Shown piece by piece: positions 23,277-33,062 of a stretch of 64,000 bases of DNA. The notes beneath the pieces were generated by a model that was given only the letters and a program-made list of their open reading frames with translations, was not told the DNA's origin and made no database searches. Both the position numbers and the translations under genes were made by a program. This stretch comes from Oscillospiraceae bacterium (GTDB lineage: Bacteria; Bacillota; Clostridia; UBA1381; UBA9506). The stretch's first letter is position 1. Each line of letters opens with the position of its first letter. The stretch is taken from the NCBI GenBank assembly GCA_015069045.1, contig SVJJ01000001.1, positions 62,001 through 126,000 of the forward strand, written 5' to 3'.

Positions 23277-24285
23277 ATATTTCCTCCTGTATCCTTGTTA
23301 AAAATTCCAATCCAGCTATGGTAAAACCGGCATTTTTTTGTAAACGATCCCGGAAGTGGATGGCAGCTTCCATAATAGCTATGGAATGTTTCGACGTTAA
23401 TATGTGACTGCAATCGGCAATGATAGAATGACTATCAGTACATATCAACGGTGCATGTTCATTCATGGCAAATCTCAATGAATCTCGTAGAAAAAATAAC
23501 ATAAAATCAATGACATAATCAATATAGTCCCGCTTTTCTGCAAAAAACATTTGTATATTCGTTATAGCATTTGGGTGTTTAAAGAACATGCTAACATTTT
23601 CAATTGTTTCCTTATATAAGCTATAATAGTTGTCGTCCTTTAGTATTCGCAAACCACGCCCTATATTGCCTTGGGCCAGGGAGCCGGCTAGTTTTTTTCG
23701 TTCCGTATCATGATGCGGTTGTTCTTGAAAAAAGGCATCACACTGTGCTGTGGGTAGAGGCAACAATTCCATTTTTACACAACGGGAGCAAATGGTTTCT
23801 AAAAGTTGGCCCTTTGCGGTAGCTAATACGAGGAAAATTGTGTACGCCGGGGGCTCTTCTAAAACCTTAAGTAAAGCATTTTGTGCCTCATCTGTCATTA
23901 GCTCTCCGTTTTCAATAATAAACACTTTGCGTTTTGCGGAGAAGGGGCGCACATAGGCTTCCTTAATAACCTGCTCACGCACAAGTTCAACACCAATGGT
24001 TTTCCTGTCACCAGGCGTCTGTAAGCGAATTAAATCGGGGTGAGAATCGGCAGAAAACAAACGACAAGAGCCACATTGCATGCAAGGGTTTCCCTCTCTT
24101 GGATTTTCGCACAAAAGGGCAGAAGCAAAGGCATTTGCCACCGTTTTTTTACCAATACCATCAGGCCCGGCAAATAGGTATGCGTTAACCATTTGCTGAG
24201 CCTTCACAGAGTGACGTAGCTTTGCGCATATTGCATCGTGCCCTGTAACAGCAGTAAAATCAAATTTTTTCAAAGCGTTCCACAT
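23248..24285 (-). CDS. holB: DNA polymerase III subunit delta'
   Basis: YLFAGPDGIGKKTVANAFA, CMQCGSCRLF, NALLKVLEEPP. Start uncertain. Confidence 0.88.
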   Translation of the reverse strand: MWNALKKFDFTAVTGHDAICAKLRHSVKAQQMVNAYLFAGPDGIGKKTVANAFASALLCENPREGNPCMQCGSCRLFSADSHPDLIRLQTPGDRKTIGVELVREQVIKEAYVRPFSAKRKVFIIENGELMTDEAQNALLKVLEEPPAYTIFLVLATAKGQLLETICSRCVKMELLPLPTAQCDAFFQEQPHHDTERKKLAGSLAQGNIGRGLRILKDDNYYSLYKETIENVSMFFKHPNAITNIQMFFAEKRDYIDYVIDFMLFFLRDSLRFAMNEHAPLICTDSHSIIADCSHILTSKHSIAIMEAAIHFRDRLQKNAGFTIAGLEFLTRIQEEIYDESNRRSF

Positions 24286-24592
24286 CCACAACAAAAATCG
24301 TTGCGCCACCAGTTTCAATTTCCTCGGGGAAGGAGGAAAGGTCATTGCCAAGTGCACCGATAAACGGCTCGGGCGTAAACATAACTTGCATGCGTTTCAT
24401 GCTATGCTTGGCGATAATGTCCACAGCCTTTTGCACCTCTTCTTCTTCGGTTCCTACTAACAATGTAGTATTACCGGCACGAAGAAACCCACCGGTTGAT
24501 GCCATTTTAGTAACGGAAAAACCGGCCTTATTCAGTTCGCGCATGACTAAATTACCATCTTCATTATTTACGATCGCAAGTAAAAGTTTCAT
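24260..24592 (-). CDS. darA: Cyclic-di-AMP receptor (DarA/YaaQ, PII-like)
   Basis: MKLLLAIVNNEDGNLVMRELNKAGFSVTKMASTGGFLRAGNTTLLVG. Confidence 0.93.
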   Translation of the reverse strand: MKLLLAIVNNEDGNLVMRELNKAGFSVTKMASTGGFLRAGNTTLLVGTEEEEVQKAVDIIAKHSMKRMQVMFTPEPFIGALGNDLSSFPEEIETGGATIFVVDVERFEKI

Positions 24593-24624
24593 ATAAACCT
24601 CCATTCTGCCGTAAGGCGGCAGGA

Positions 24625-25743
24625 TCATTTTTTACCATCACACAATGCTAGCATAAAGTCACCTAAATCCTTTGCTGCATTTGGCTTGGCAATATATTCC
24701 ATATTATTCTTTAACATATTTACCTTATCATGATAGTGAAGAAGTTGATATACTGCTTCGTTGATGGGGAATGTATCGCTAACAGACATAGCAAGACCAT
24801 TATTTAACATAAATTCTTTATTACGGTCCTCCTGTCCCGGAATAGGATCCATCATAATGATAGGGAGTTTTTTTGCTAAGGCCTCTGAGGTAGACAACCC
24901 GCCGGGCTTGGTTATAATACAATCGGCAGCATCCATTAAAGTGGAAACCTCATTGGTATAGCCATAGGTAATAATGGTCTTTTTTTTGTGCATAGCATCA
25001 ATGCGTGTCTTTAGCTTACTATTGTTGCCACACACAACAAGAAGTTGAAATTTCTCTTTCATGTTGTCTAAACTGCGAATAGCATCAAACACATTATTTC
25101 CGTAGCCCATAGAACCCATCATGAGCAGAATGGTAAAGCAGTTTTCCAATCCTAATTGTGCCCGTGCCTCTTGTTTGGGTAAACATACTCCGAAATGGGG
25201 TGAAATGGGAATTCCGAAGGGTTTTAATTTGGATGCGGCCAACCCTTTTTTCAGAGCCTGAAACTCTAAAAGTTCTGAGGCAATAACATAATAATCTATA
25301 TCCGCCTCCTCCCAAAAGGGATGGAGTGCAAAATCTGTTACAATGGCAACTATTTTGGCGCGGAGGGGATATTTTTTTCGTATATATGTCATAGCAATAG
25401 CGGACAAGACATGGGTAGCTACAATAATATCCGGATCATACAGTTTTAAATATTTTAAAAGCTTTTTGTTAAACACAGATTTAACCAGTTTGCCCATGTT
25501 GGAATTTTTGGAAATGTCCCTTCGGTCAGCCATGTCATAAAAGGTGCCGTACATCTTGGGTGTTACCTTGGTAGAAAGCAGATAGCCCTTTTGCAAAGAT
25601 TCGGCCAAAAAAGGACTTGTATTGTCCACAAGGTCTAAAAAACGACATTCTACATTTTCGTTTTCCTTAAAATATTCCAAAACGGCTTTGGCTGTTTGAT
25701 GATGTCCTTGACCTGTGGGGACTGATAAAAACAAAACTTTCAT
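24625..25743 (-). CDS. MGDG synthase family glycosyltransferase
   Basis: LSVPTGQGHHQTAKAVLEYF, GSMGYGN, DCIITKPGGLSTSEALAKKLPIIMMDPIPGQEDRN. Confidence 0.9.
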   Translation of the reverse strand: MKVLFLSVPTGQGHHQTAKAVLEYFKENENVECRFLDLVDNTSPFLAESLQKGYLLSTKVTPKMYGTFYDMADRRDISKNSNMGKLVKSVFNKKLLKYLKLYDPDIIVATHVLSAIAMTYIRKKYPLRAKIVAIVTDFALHPFWEEADIDYYVIASELLEFQALKKGLAASKLKPFGIPISPHFGVCLPKQEARAQLGLENCFTILLMMGSMGYGNNVFDAIRSLDNMKEKFQLLVVCGNNSKLKTRIDAMHKKKTIITYGYTNEVSTLMDAADCIITKPGGLSTSEALAKKLPIIMMDPIPGQEDRNKEFMLNNGLAMSVSDTFPINEAVYQLLHYHDKVNMLKNNMEYIAKPNAAKDLGDFMLALCDGKK

Positions 25744-25777
25744 TCTGTTATATCCTTTCTTTGGTGGCTACTAGCGG

Positions 25778-26125
25778 CTAAAACAAACCGGGTATGTTTA
25801 AACCGCCGGTAATGCTGGACATGCCCTGTTCCATCATTTCATTGGCCTTAGCACCGGCTTCGTTGATGGCAGCCACAATTAAATCCTCTAACATTTCAAT
25901 GTCGTCAGGGTCGACAACTTCGGGCGTTAAATTCACAGAAACTAATTCGCGGCTACCTTTCATTACAACAGTAACAGCACCGCCACCGGCTGTAGCTGTA
26001 ACAGTTTGCTCGCTGACTTCGTTTTGGATTCGTTCCATTTCTGCCTGCATTTGTTGTACCCGTTGCATCATAGCGGCTTTATTTTGGTTCACGCCGCCAC
26101 CGGTGAATTTATTTGGTTTGCCCAT
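25778..26125 (-). CDS. YbaB/EbfC nucleoid-associated protein
   Basis: MMQRVQQMQAEMERIQNEVSEQTVTATAGGGAVTVVMKG; adjacent to dnaX. Confidence 0.93.
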   Translation of the reverse strand: MGKPNKFTGGGVNQNKAAMMQRVQQMQAEMERIQNEVSEQTVTATAGGGAVTVVMKGSRELVSVNLTPEVVDPDDIEMLEDLIVAAINEAGAKANEMMEQGMSSITGGLNIPGLF

Positions 26126-26169
26126 AATGTTATCTCCATTTCTGCCGCAGTCTTTTGCGACCTTCTATT

Positions 26170-27825
26170 TTAGTAAACTTCAATTTCTTTATGCTCTTTA
26201 CTCAGTGCCAACAGTTGGTCAAAAGCATCATGTTCCTGCTTGATGCCGGCCTCTTTTTCAGAGAGACATTGTACATAAACGCCTTCTCCCATTACAGATT
26301 GCACAGCTAACTGCAATAATTCCAAATTACCGGCTCGCCCTACAACAGTTTTATTCATCATAGCATCATCAGGAAAAATCAAGGTGAGCTTTCCTGCAAG
26401 CATGATTGGTGTGGAACGGTTGATATGGGGTAAAATGGGAGCACCGCCATGGGTGCGGATGAACGCTTTGATATCTTCAAATTGGTCCAAAAGGGAACCT
26501 TGGTTATTTTCGGCTTCTTTTAGGTTAGGGGATGCAGATATATTGTCGTCAACAGGCACTGTTGTGGTTGCAGCCGATGTTAAAGTGGGTTCATCCCGAG
26601 GGGGTACCTCGTTAACTGTGGGGAACACCTTCGTCTCTGTTTGCGTTATGGCCGGAGCCTGCGCAGTTATAACCCCATTTGTAAGTTTCTTTTCCAAATC
26701 AGCTACTCGTGAAGAAAGAGCTTCAAAGGACGTGTCATATGCCGGTTCAGACAGTTTAACCAAAGCGAGCTCATAAGCAATACGGCCATAGCCGGAAGCT
26801 TTGGCTGTGACAACAGCCTCGTTCATGAGTTTCAACCCATAAATTAATTTTTCCTTTGAAAATTGGTTAGCTAAATCCACCATGCGCGCCAAATGCTCTG
26901 GGGAGGTATTGACTATATCGACAGGGTTTTGGGTTAGTTTAACCACCAATAAATCTCGCAAAAAACGAGTAAGACGTCCTATAAACACATCAGGCTCTTT
27001 GCCGTTTTCAATAATACGATCCAACACAGCTAAAGCCTGGCCACCATCACCTCTGCAAAAGGCATTGCCAATTTGAAATAAGGCTTCGTAATCTGTCATG
27101 CCGATGATAGACAGCAAATCCTGAAAACTGATTGCATCCTCTGTGTAACCCAATACCTGTTCTAACACACTAAGCGCATCACGCATGGAACCATCCCCCA
27201 GCTCGGCAACCATGTTAAGAGCCTCCGGAGCCATTTCCCTCCCGGCAGCTGTTACAATTTGAGAAAGCCGGGCCGCAATAGAGCTTTGGGTGATCCGTTT
27301 AAAATCAAACCGTTGACAGCGGGATAAAACAGTAGGTGGAATTTTATTCAGCTCGGTGGTTGCCAAAATAAACAACACATGAGCCGGCGGTTCCTCCAAG
27401 GTTTTCAGCAGAGCGTTAAAAGCCTGGGTGGTAACCATGTGCACCTCGTCAATAATATACACTTTTTTGCGGGCACGGGTGGGCAAAAATGCCACATCAT
27501 CAATCAGCTCTCGAATATTTTCCACTTTATTGCGAGATGCACCATCCATTTCAACTACGTCTAAAATACTATCATCTAAAATGCCCTTACAGATATCACA
27601 TTCGTTACAAGGGTTTCCGTCAACCGGGTGAAGACAATTTACGGCACGGGCCAGAATTTTGGCGGTTGAGGTTTTTCCGGTGCCACGAGTGCCACAAAAC
27701 AAATAAGCGTGAGCCAAATTACCGGTTTTAATTTCGTTACGCAGCGTCTGCGTAATATGCTCCTGACCGACCACATCATCAAAAACCATGGGTCGCCAGG
27801 TTCTGTACAATGCCTGGTAGGCCAA
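26170..27825 (-). CDS. dnaX: DNA polymerase III subunits gamma/tau
   Basis: YQALYRTWRPMVFDDVVGQEHITQTLRNEI, FCGTRGTGKTSTAKILARAVNC, C4 zinc module. Confidence 0.97.
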   Translation of the reverse strand: MAYQALYRTWRPMVFDDVVGQEHITQTLRNEIKTGNLAHAYLFCGTRGTGKTSTAKILARAVNCLHPVDGNPCNECDICKGILDDSILDVVEMDGASRNKVENIRELIDDVAFLPTRARKKVYIIDEVHMVTTQAFNALLKTLEEPPAHVLFILATTELNKIPPTVLSRCQRFDFKRITQSSIAARLSQIVTAAGREMAPEALNMVAELGDGSMRDALSVLEQVLGYTEDAISFQDLLSIIGMTDYEALFQIGNAFCRGDGGQALAVLDRIIENGKEPDVFIGRLTRFLRDLLVVKLTQNPVDIVNTSPEHLARMVDLANQFSKEKLIYGLKLMNEAVVTAKASGYGRIAYELALVKLSEPAYDTSFEALSSRVADLEKKLTNGVITAQAPAITQTETKVFPTVNEVPPRDEPTLTSAATTTVPVDDNISASPNLKEAENNQGSLLDQFEDIKAFIRTHGGAPILPHINRSTPIMLAGKLTLIFPDDAMMNKTVVGRAGNLELLQLAVQSVMGEGVYVQCLSEKEAGIKQEHDAFDQLLALSKEHKEIEVY

Positions 27826-27854
27826 GGCTCACACCTCCTTTTTAAGTGCTATAC

Positions 27855-27882
27855 GAAAAAATCCGCACAACGCGCGGATTGA
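27855..27882 (-). terminator. Terminator of the SRP RNA transcript
   Basis: Minus strand ATCCGCGCGTTGTGCGGATTTTTTCG. Confidence 0.75.
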
Positions 27883-27904
27883 GCCTCTTCATATAATCGT
27901 TTCA

Positions 27905-28005
27905 CACCGGGTAATCCTGCATCACATTTAAGATTCTGCTTATCGCTGCTTGGTTCCCCACCTGACGAGGTTCACAGGCTTAAATTGCGCAGGACCCGGC
28001 CGACA
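27905..28005 (-). ncRNA. ffs: Signal recognition particle RNA core (small bacterial type; ends approximate)
   Basis: Minus strand GGGTCCTGCGCAA...CTGTGAACCTCGTCAGGTGGGGAACCAAGCAGCGATAAGCAGAATCTT...GCAGGATTACCCGG. GGAA tetraloop and AGCAGC present; sits upstream of dnaX. Confidence 0.9.
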
Positions 28006-28053
28006 ACGCTTGCGCGCTGAACGCTGAATTATAAACGACATTACACTATTTGC

Positions 28054-28082
28054 ATTATAACACATTTCTTTTAAATTTTCAA
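28054..28082 (-). promoter_or_regulatory. Putative promoter for SRP RNA
   Basis: Minus strand TTGAAA-N17-TATAAT. Confidence 0.55.
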
Positions 28083-28243
28083 CACTTTTTTAGAACAATC
28101 GGTGAAACCATTTAAAAAAATGGGCATATACAATCATTTAGTTGTAATTTTTATTTTTATTAAGAAATTACTTTACAATTTTTCTTATTTGTAGTAGTGT
28201 ATTATTTGTATTTGGTCAATATAATAAGGAAAGAGGCCGGTCC

Positions 28244-29503
28244 ATGTCTGATATGAAGTATTGGTTATGGCTGACACTGAAAAAAGGAATTACAAGTCGA
28301 AAAATTACGGCGCTGTTAGAGCATTTTCAATCACCTGAGGAGGTTTATCGTGCCGACGAGGCGACCCTTGGGAAAGTGCTGGGACTCACCGGCGCCGATA
28401 TAGCAACACTGACAAATCGAAGCATGGAATCTGTTTTGCGCGTGCTGGAAAATTGCCGGAAACACCATATACGCATCATGACCTTTGACAGCCCGTATTA
28501 TCCTAAACTTCTGGCGGAAATTTATGAGCCGCCCTATGTATTGTATGCAAAATGCAAAGAAAAAATAGACTTAAACACCCACATGACGCTCTCCATGGTT
28601 GGAACACGACGATGCTCCCCTTATGGTATCAGTATGGCAGAGCAGATTGCCTATGACTTGAGTCGTCAGGGGGCAACGGTTATCAGCGGTATGGCTAAAG
28701 GCATTGACGGTGCAGCCAATACCGGTGCTTTGCGTGGTGGCGGTATGTCAGTGGCAGTTTTGGCAAATGGTTTGGATATTTGCTATCCGCCTATGCATAA
28801 TACATTAATGGAGTCTATTGCAGAACATGGTATGGTTTTATCGGAGTATCCGCCCGGAACGAAACCGTACCCATGGAATTTTTTGCCCCGCAACCGCATT
28901 ATCACCGGCCTTTCTTGGGGTACGATTTTAGTGGAGGCACCTAAAAGAAGTGGTGCCGTTAACTCAGCCCATTGGACCAATGAACAAGGACGAGAATTGT
29001 TCGTTGTGCCTGGTGATGTAACACGAATCAGCGCTCAAGGTTCGAATGCCCTATTGACGGAAGGCGCATTACCGGTTCTTTGTGCAGAGGATGTATTGGA
29101 AGTCTATCGAGGTCGCTTTTCCAACCTATTGGCAGCCAATCAGCCTGGGGAGGATACGATTCGCTCCTATATTCCGGCGTATGGGAAGGTGTTACCCCAA
29201 CCGAACAGAACGCAAAACAGAAAATCCACAGTTGCAGTTCAGTCGGTTAGAGCAAGTCAATTGGGAGAGACCATTCAAAATACCGAACCCGGACGAGATT
29301 TACGTCTACCGAAGCCTGTTGGGTTGAACCCTGGTGAAGAAAAAGTGTATATGCTGCTGTCAACCAAGCCAATTCATGTTGATGTTTTGGCAGAGCAAGG
29401 TATTTCAGTAGCGGAACTTGCTTCGGCTTTGACAACTTTAGAATTAAAAGGCGTTGTTCAGGCTCTGCCGGGCAAACACTATTGTTTACGCCAGTCGCAT
29501 TAA
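28244..29503 (+). CDS. dprA: DNA processing protein DprA
   Basis: MVGTRRCSPYG, VISGMAKGIDGAANTGALRGGG, NGLDICYPP, LPRNRIITGLS. Confidence 0.95.
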   Translation: MSDMKYWLWLTLKKGITSRKITALLEHFQSPEEVYRADEATLGKVLGLTGADIATLTNRSMESVLRVLENCRKHHIRIMTFDSPYYPKLLAEIYEPPYVLYAKCKEKIDLNTHMTLSMVGTRRCSPYGISMAEQIAYDLSRQGATVISGMAKGIDGAANTGALRGGGMSVAVLANGLDICYPPMHNTLMESIAEHGMVLSEYPPGTKPYPWNFLPRNRIITGLSWGTILVEAPKRSGAVNSAHWTNEQGRELFVVPGDVTRISAQGSNALLTEGALPVLCAEDVLEVYRGRFSNLLAANQPGEDTIRSYIPAYGKVLPQPNRTQNRKSTVAVQSVRASQLGETIQNTEPGRDLRLPKPVGLNPGEEKVYMLLSTKPIHVDVLAEQGISVAELASALTTLELKGVVQALPGKHYCLRQSH

Positions 29504-29539
29504 ACTAGGCGATATGTTTGTATAAAAAGGAGGCACTAT

Positions 29540-31618
29540 ATGGCAACCAATTTGGTGATTGTGGAGTCCCCGGCTAAGGCTAAAACAATTAAACAGTATT
29601 TGGGGAAATCATACACAGTTATGGCATCTTTTGGTCATGTGCGCGATTTACCAAAAAGTAAAATGAGTATTGATATTGAGCACAATTTTGAGCCAAATTA
29701 TATAACAATTCGTGGCAAAGGAGAATTGCTTTCCAAATTAAAAAAGGCGGCCAAGGAATCTAAAAAAATATACTTGGCAACTGACCCTGACCGCGAAGGG
29801 GAAGCGATTAGTTGGCATTTAGCCAATGTCTTAAATATTGATGCTAAAGAAAAATGCAGAATCACTTTTAATGAGATCACAAAAAGTGCAGTTCGATCTG
29901 CCATAACAGAACCACGTGCCATTAACCTGGATTTGGTGGATGCGCAACAGGCTCGTCGTGTGCTGGATAGAATTGTTGGTTATTCCATTAGTCCTATTTT
30001 ATGGAAAAAGGTGCGAAAGGGTTTATCAGCAGGCCGTGTACAATCGGTGGCATGCAAATTAATTTGTGATAGGGAAAAAGAAATTGATTCCTTTCAGGCG
30101 GAAGAATATTGGTTGCTTGATGCGCAGCTAACAGAGGTCAAATCCGGGACCAGTTTTACGGCAGAATTTTATGGCAAAAAAGGTAAAAAGATTAAGTTGC
30201 CCAACCAGGAGGCGGTCAATAGGGTTCTTGTCCAAACGGAGCAGGCAACATTTTCGGTTATAGAGGTAAAGGCAGGAGAGAAAAAGAGAAATCCGGCACC
30301 ACCGTTTATCACCAGCACCTTACAACAGGAGGCCTCTCGCAAATTAGGTTTTACTGTTAAACGCACCATGATGGCGGCCCAGGCTTTGTATGAAGGTGTA
30401 GCTGTGCCGGGTCACGGTACGGTAGGTCTTATAACCTACATGAGAACAGACTCTCTGCGTATTGCAAAAGAAGCGGTAGAGGAGGCTCGTTCTTATATTA
30501 AAACCCAGTATGGGGATGCATATTTACCTAAGGCGCCACGGGTATATAAAACAAAGGATACAGCCCAGGATGCTCACGAAGCGATTCGTCCTACCTATTT
30601 GGAACTTACGCCCGGGATGCTCAAGGAGAGTCTATCCTCTGATATGTATAAGTTGTATAAGTTGATTTGGGAGCGATTTGTAGCTTGTCAAATGGAGTCT
30701 GCGGTATACAATACTGTGAATGCGGATATTGAAGCCGGTGGCTATATTTTCAAAGCCAATGGCCGGCAGATGAAATTTAAAGGCTTTATGGTGCTTTATG
30801 TAGAAGGCAGCGATGAGGCTGAACAGGAAAAAAATGCTAAATTACCACCGCTTTCTATAGGCGATGTTCTTAACAAGAATGAACTCATCAGCTCGCAACA
30901 TTTCACACAGGCACCACCCCGATATACAGAGGCAACCCTTATTAAAACCTTAGAAGAAAAGGGTATTGGTCGCCCCAGCACTTATGCCCCTACCATCACC
31001 ACGATTACGACCCGCGGTTATGTAACGCGGGAGAAAAAACAGTTTATTCCAACTGAGTTAGGTAAAGTTGTTACGGAGATTATGTCAGCACACTTTGGGG
31101 ATATTGTGGATGTGGCGTTTACGGCGAATATGGAAAAAGAGTTAGACTCCATTGAGGAAGGTTCTGTGGATTGGGTTAATATTATCAGAGGATTTTATGA
31201 CCCTTTTGTTGAGCAATTGCATAAGGCCGAGGCTACGCTTGAAAAGGTCAAAATTGCTGATGAGGTTTCAGACGTTATTTGTGAAAAATGTGGGCGGAAC
31301 ATGGTGTATAAAATGGGTCGGTTTGGTAAGTTCTTAGCTTGCCCCGGTTTTCCGGCTTGTCGCAATACAAAACCAATTATTATAGAAACAGGTGTTGTTT
31401 GTCCTAAATGTGGCGGTAAGATTTTAGAAAAGAAATCTCAAAGGGGAAAGAAATATTATGGATGTGAGAAAAATCCTACCTGCGATTTTATGAGTTGGGA
31501 TACACCCCTTACAAAAGAGTTCTGCCCTAAATGCGGAGGTCTTCTTTTACAAAAGAACGGAAGGACTAAAAAAATTGTGTGTTATACGGAAAACTGTGAC
31601 TATGAAAGAAAATTATAG
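29540..31618 (+). CDS. topA: DNA topoisomerase I
   Basis: LVIVESPAKAKTIKQYLGK, ATDPDREGEAISWHL, YMRTDSLRI, C-terminal zinc ribbons. Confidence 0.97.
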   Translation: MATNLVIVESPAKAKTIKQYLGKSYTVMASFGHVRDLPKSKMSIDIEHNFEPNYITIRGKGELLSKLKKAAKESKKIYLATDPDREGEAISWHLANVLNIDAKEKCRITFNEITKSAVRSAITEPRAINLDLVDAQQARRVLDRIVGYSISPILWKKVRKGLSAGRVQSVACKLICDREKEIDSFQAEEYWLLDAQLTEVKSGTSFTAEFYGKKGKKIKLPNQEAVNRVLVQTEQATFSVIEVKAGEKKRNPAPPFITSTLQQEASRKLGFTVKRTMMAAQALYEGVAVPGHGTVGLITYMRTDSLRIAKEAVEEARSYIKTQYGDAYLPKAPRVYKTKDTAQDAHEAIRPTYLELTPGMLKESLSSDMYKLYKLIWERFVACQMESAVYNTVNADIEAGGYIFKANGRQMKFKGFMVLYVEGSDEAEQEKNAKLPPLSIGDVLNKNELISSQHFTQAPPRYTEATLIKTLEEKGIGRPSTYAPTITTITTRGYVTREKKQFIPTELGKVVTEIMSAHFGDIVDVAFTANMEKELDSIEEGSVDWVNIIRGFYDPFVEQLHKAEATLEKVKIADEVSDVICEKCGRNMVYKMGRFGKFLACPGFPACRNTKPIIIETGVVCPKCGGKILEKKSQRGKKYYGCEKNPTCDFMSWDTPLTKEFCPKCGGLLLQKNGRTKKIVCYTENCDYERKL

Positions 31619-31660
31619 TTTCTTGTCATGACAAAAAATCTGCATAGTTAATACAAAAGA

Positions 31661-31704
31661 TAAACCTGCGGTATTAAAGAAACAAACCGCAGGTTTATTT
31701 TTTA
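31661..31704 (+). terminator. Rho-independent terminator after topA
   Basis: TAAACCTGCGGT-loop-ACCGCAGGTTTATTTTTT. Confidence 0.87.
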
Positions 31705-32076
31705 CATAACTTCAATCAAATCAATTCTGTCACTATAAGCATGAGAGCGATGGTTTGACGGAACAATATACAAAATTTATACGTCAGCATAGTATAGGTA
31801 TAGATGATGCCGATGATTATTATAATTTTTTGTGAGAAGATTTTGGCTGAATCATTAAAAATTGTAGGGAAAAACTCTTTTTTTTATGCATTTCAACAAT
31901 TTTTTTATTTTTTATATTTAGCAGTTGATTATTGAGAAAAGGTATGTTAAAATAATAACAAAGACTTTTTGGGGATTTTCGTGTGGTTTGTGCAGCGTTT
32001 GCACGCAGGTGAGACATAATCCTTAAAAAGGGTTTTACCATGAGAAACAAAAAATGATTGACAGTGAGGGGATTTC

Positions 32077-33036
32077 ATGAACAAAATTACAGTAATCGGA
32101 ACAGGAAGCGTCGGGTCTACCATTGCCTACACCCTAACCGTTATGGGAATTGCTTCCGAAATTATTATGATTGATATCAACATGCAGAAAGCCATGGGCG
32201 AAGCCTTAGACATTCGCCAGGGAACACCTTTCTGCCATCCTACGTCTGTATATCCGGGAACCTATGCTGACGCTGCCGACTCAGATATTGTTATTCTCGC
32301 TTCCGGTGTTGCCAGAAAACCGGGCCAGAGTCGTCTCGACCTGGCACAGACTAACGTAAATATTACGAAAAAGATTATTCCGGAAATCACCCGGTATGCG
32401 CCCAATGCCATTTACCTTTTGGTTAGCAACCCGGTTGATATTTTAACTTATACATTCTGCAAGCTGTCCGGCCTGCCTGAACGCCAGATTATTGGTTCTG
32501 GTACCCTTCTGGATACCTCCCGCCTGCGTGCCCGTCTGGCAGAACACTATTCTATCAATCAGCAAAACGTTCACGCCTATGTGTTGGGTGAGCACGGGGA
32601 TTCTTCTTTCGTACCTTGGTCTATCGCCAATATTTCAAATATTCCTATCATAGAAGGCCCCAACAACATTATGCAGTCAAGCTCCATGATATCTTGTCTG
32701 GAACGTCCGGAACTGGACTTTAAAGAAGTGGAAAACTATGTCCGTGAATCCGGCGCACGTGTCATTGAAAGAAAGGGAGCAACGTATTATGCTGTTTCGA
32801 TTTCTGTATGCCACGTTTGTCAATGTCTGTTAAACGGTATTGATACAACCATGACTGTCTCCACCATGCTTCACGGAGAATATGGCATTGAGGATGTTTG
32901 TCTCAGCCTGTTAAACATCGTTGGCAAAACAGGTATCACCGGCAAAATGATATTGCCCTTAACCGATGACGAGTTCAGGGCCCTGCACAACAGTGCTGAC
33001 TGTCTAAAAAACATCATTAATCAGCTTGAGTTTTAA
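32077..33036 (+). CDS. ldh: L-lactate dehydrogenase
   Basis: [60 protein letters not shown]. Confidence 0.93.
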   Translation: MNKITVIGTGSVGSTIAYTLTVMGIASEIIMIDINMQKAMGEALDIRQGTPFCHPTSVYPGTYADAADSDIVILASGVARKPGQSRLDLAQTNVNITKKIIPEITRYAPNAIYLLVSNPVDILTYTFCKLSGLPERQIIGSGTLLDTSRLRARLAEHYSINQQNVHAYVLGEHGDSSFVPWSIANISNIPIIEGPNNIMQSSSMISCLERPELDFKEVENYVRESGARVIERKGATYYAVSISVCHVCQCLLNGIDTTMTVSTMLHGEYGIEDVCLSLLNIVGKTGITGKMILPLTDDEFRALHNSADCLKNIINQLEF

Positions 33037-33062
33037 TTATCATAGAGAAAAGGGGATATAAA

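Noticed and set aside
25794-26243. 149-aa plus-strand ORF across YbaB and dnaX 3' end
   Set aside because: Antisense to two well-supported conserved genes.
26384-26776. 130-aa plus-strand ORF opposite dnaX
   Set aside because: Antisense to the tau region; no independent support.
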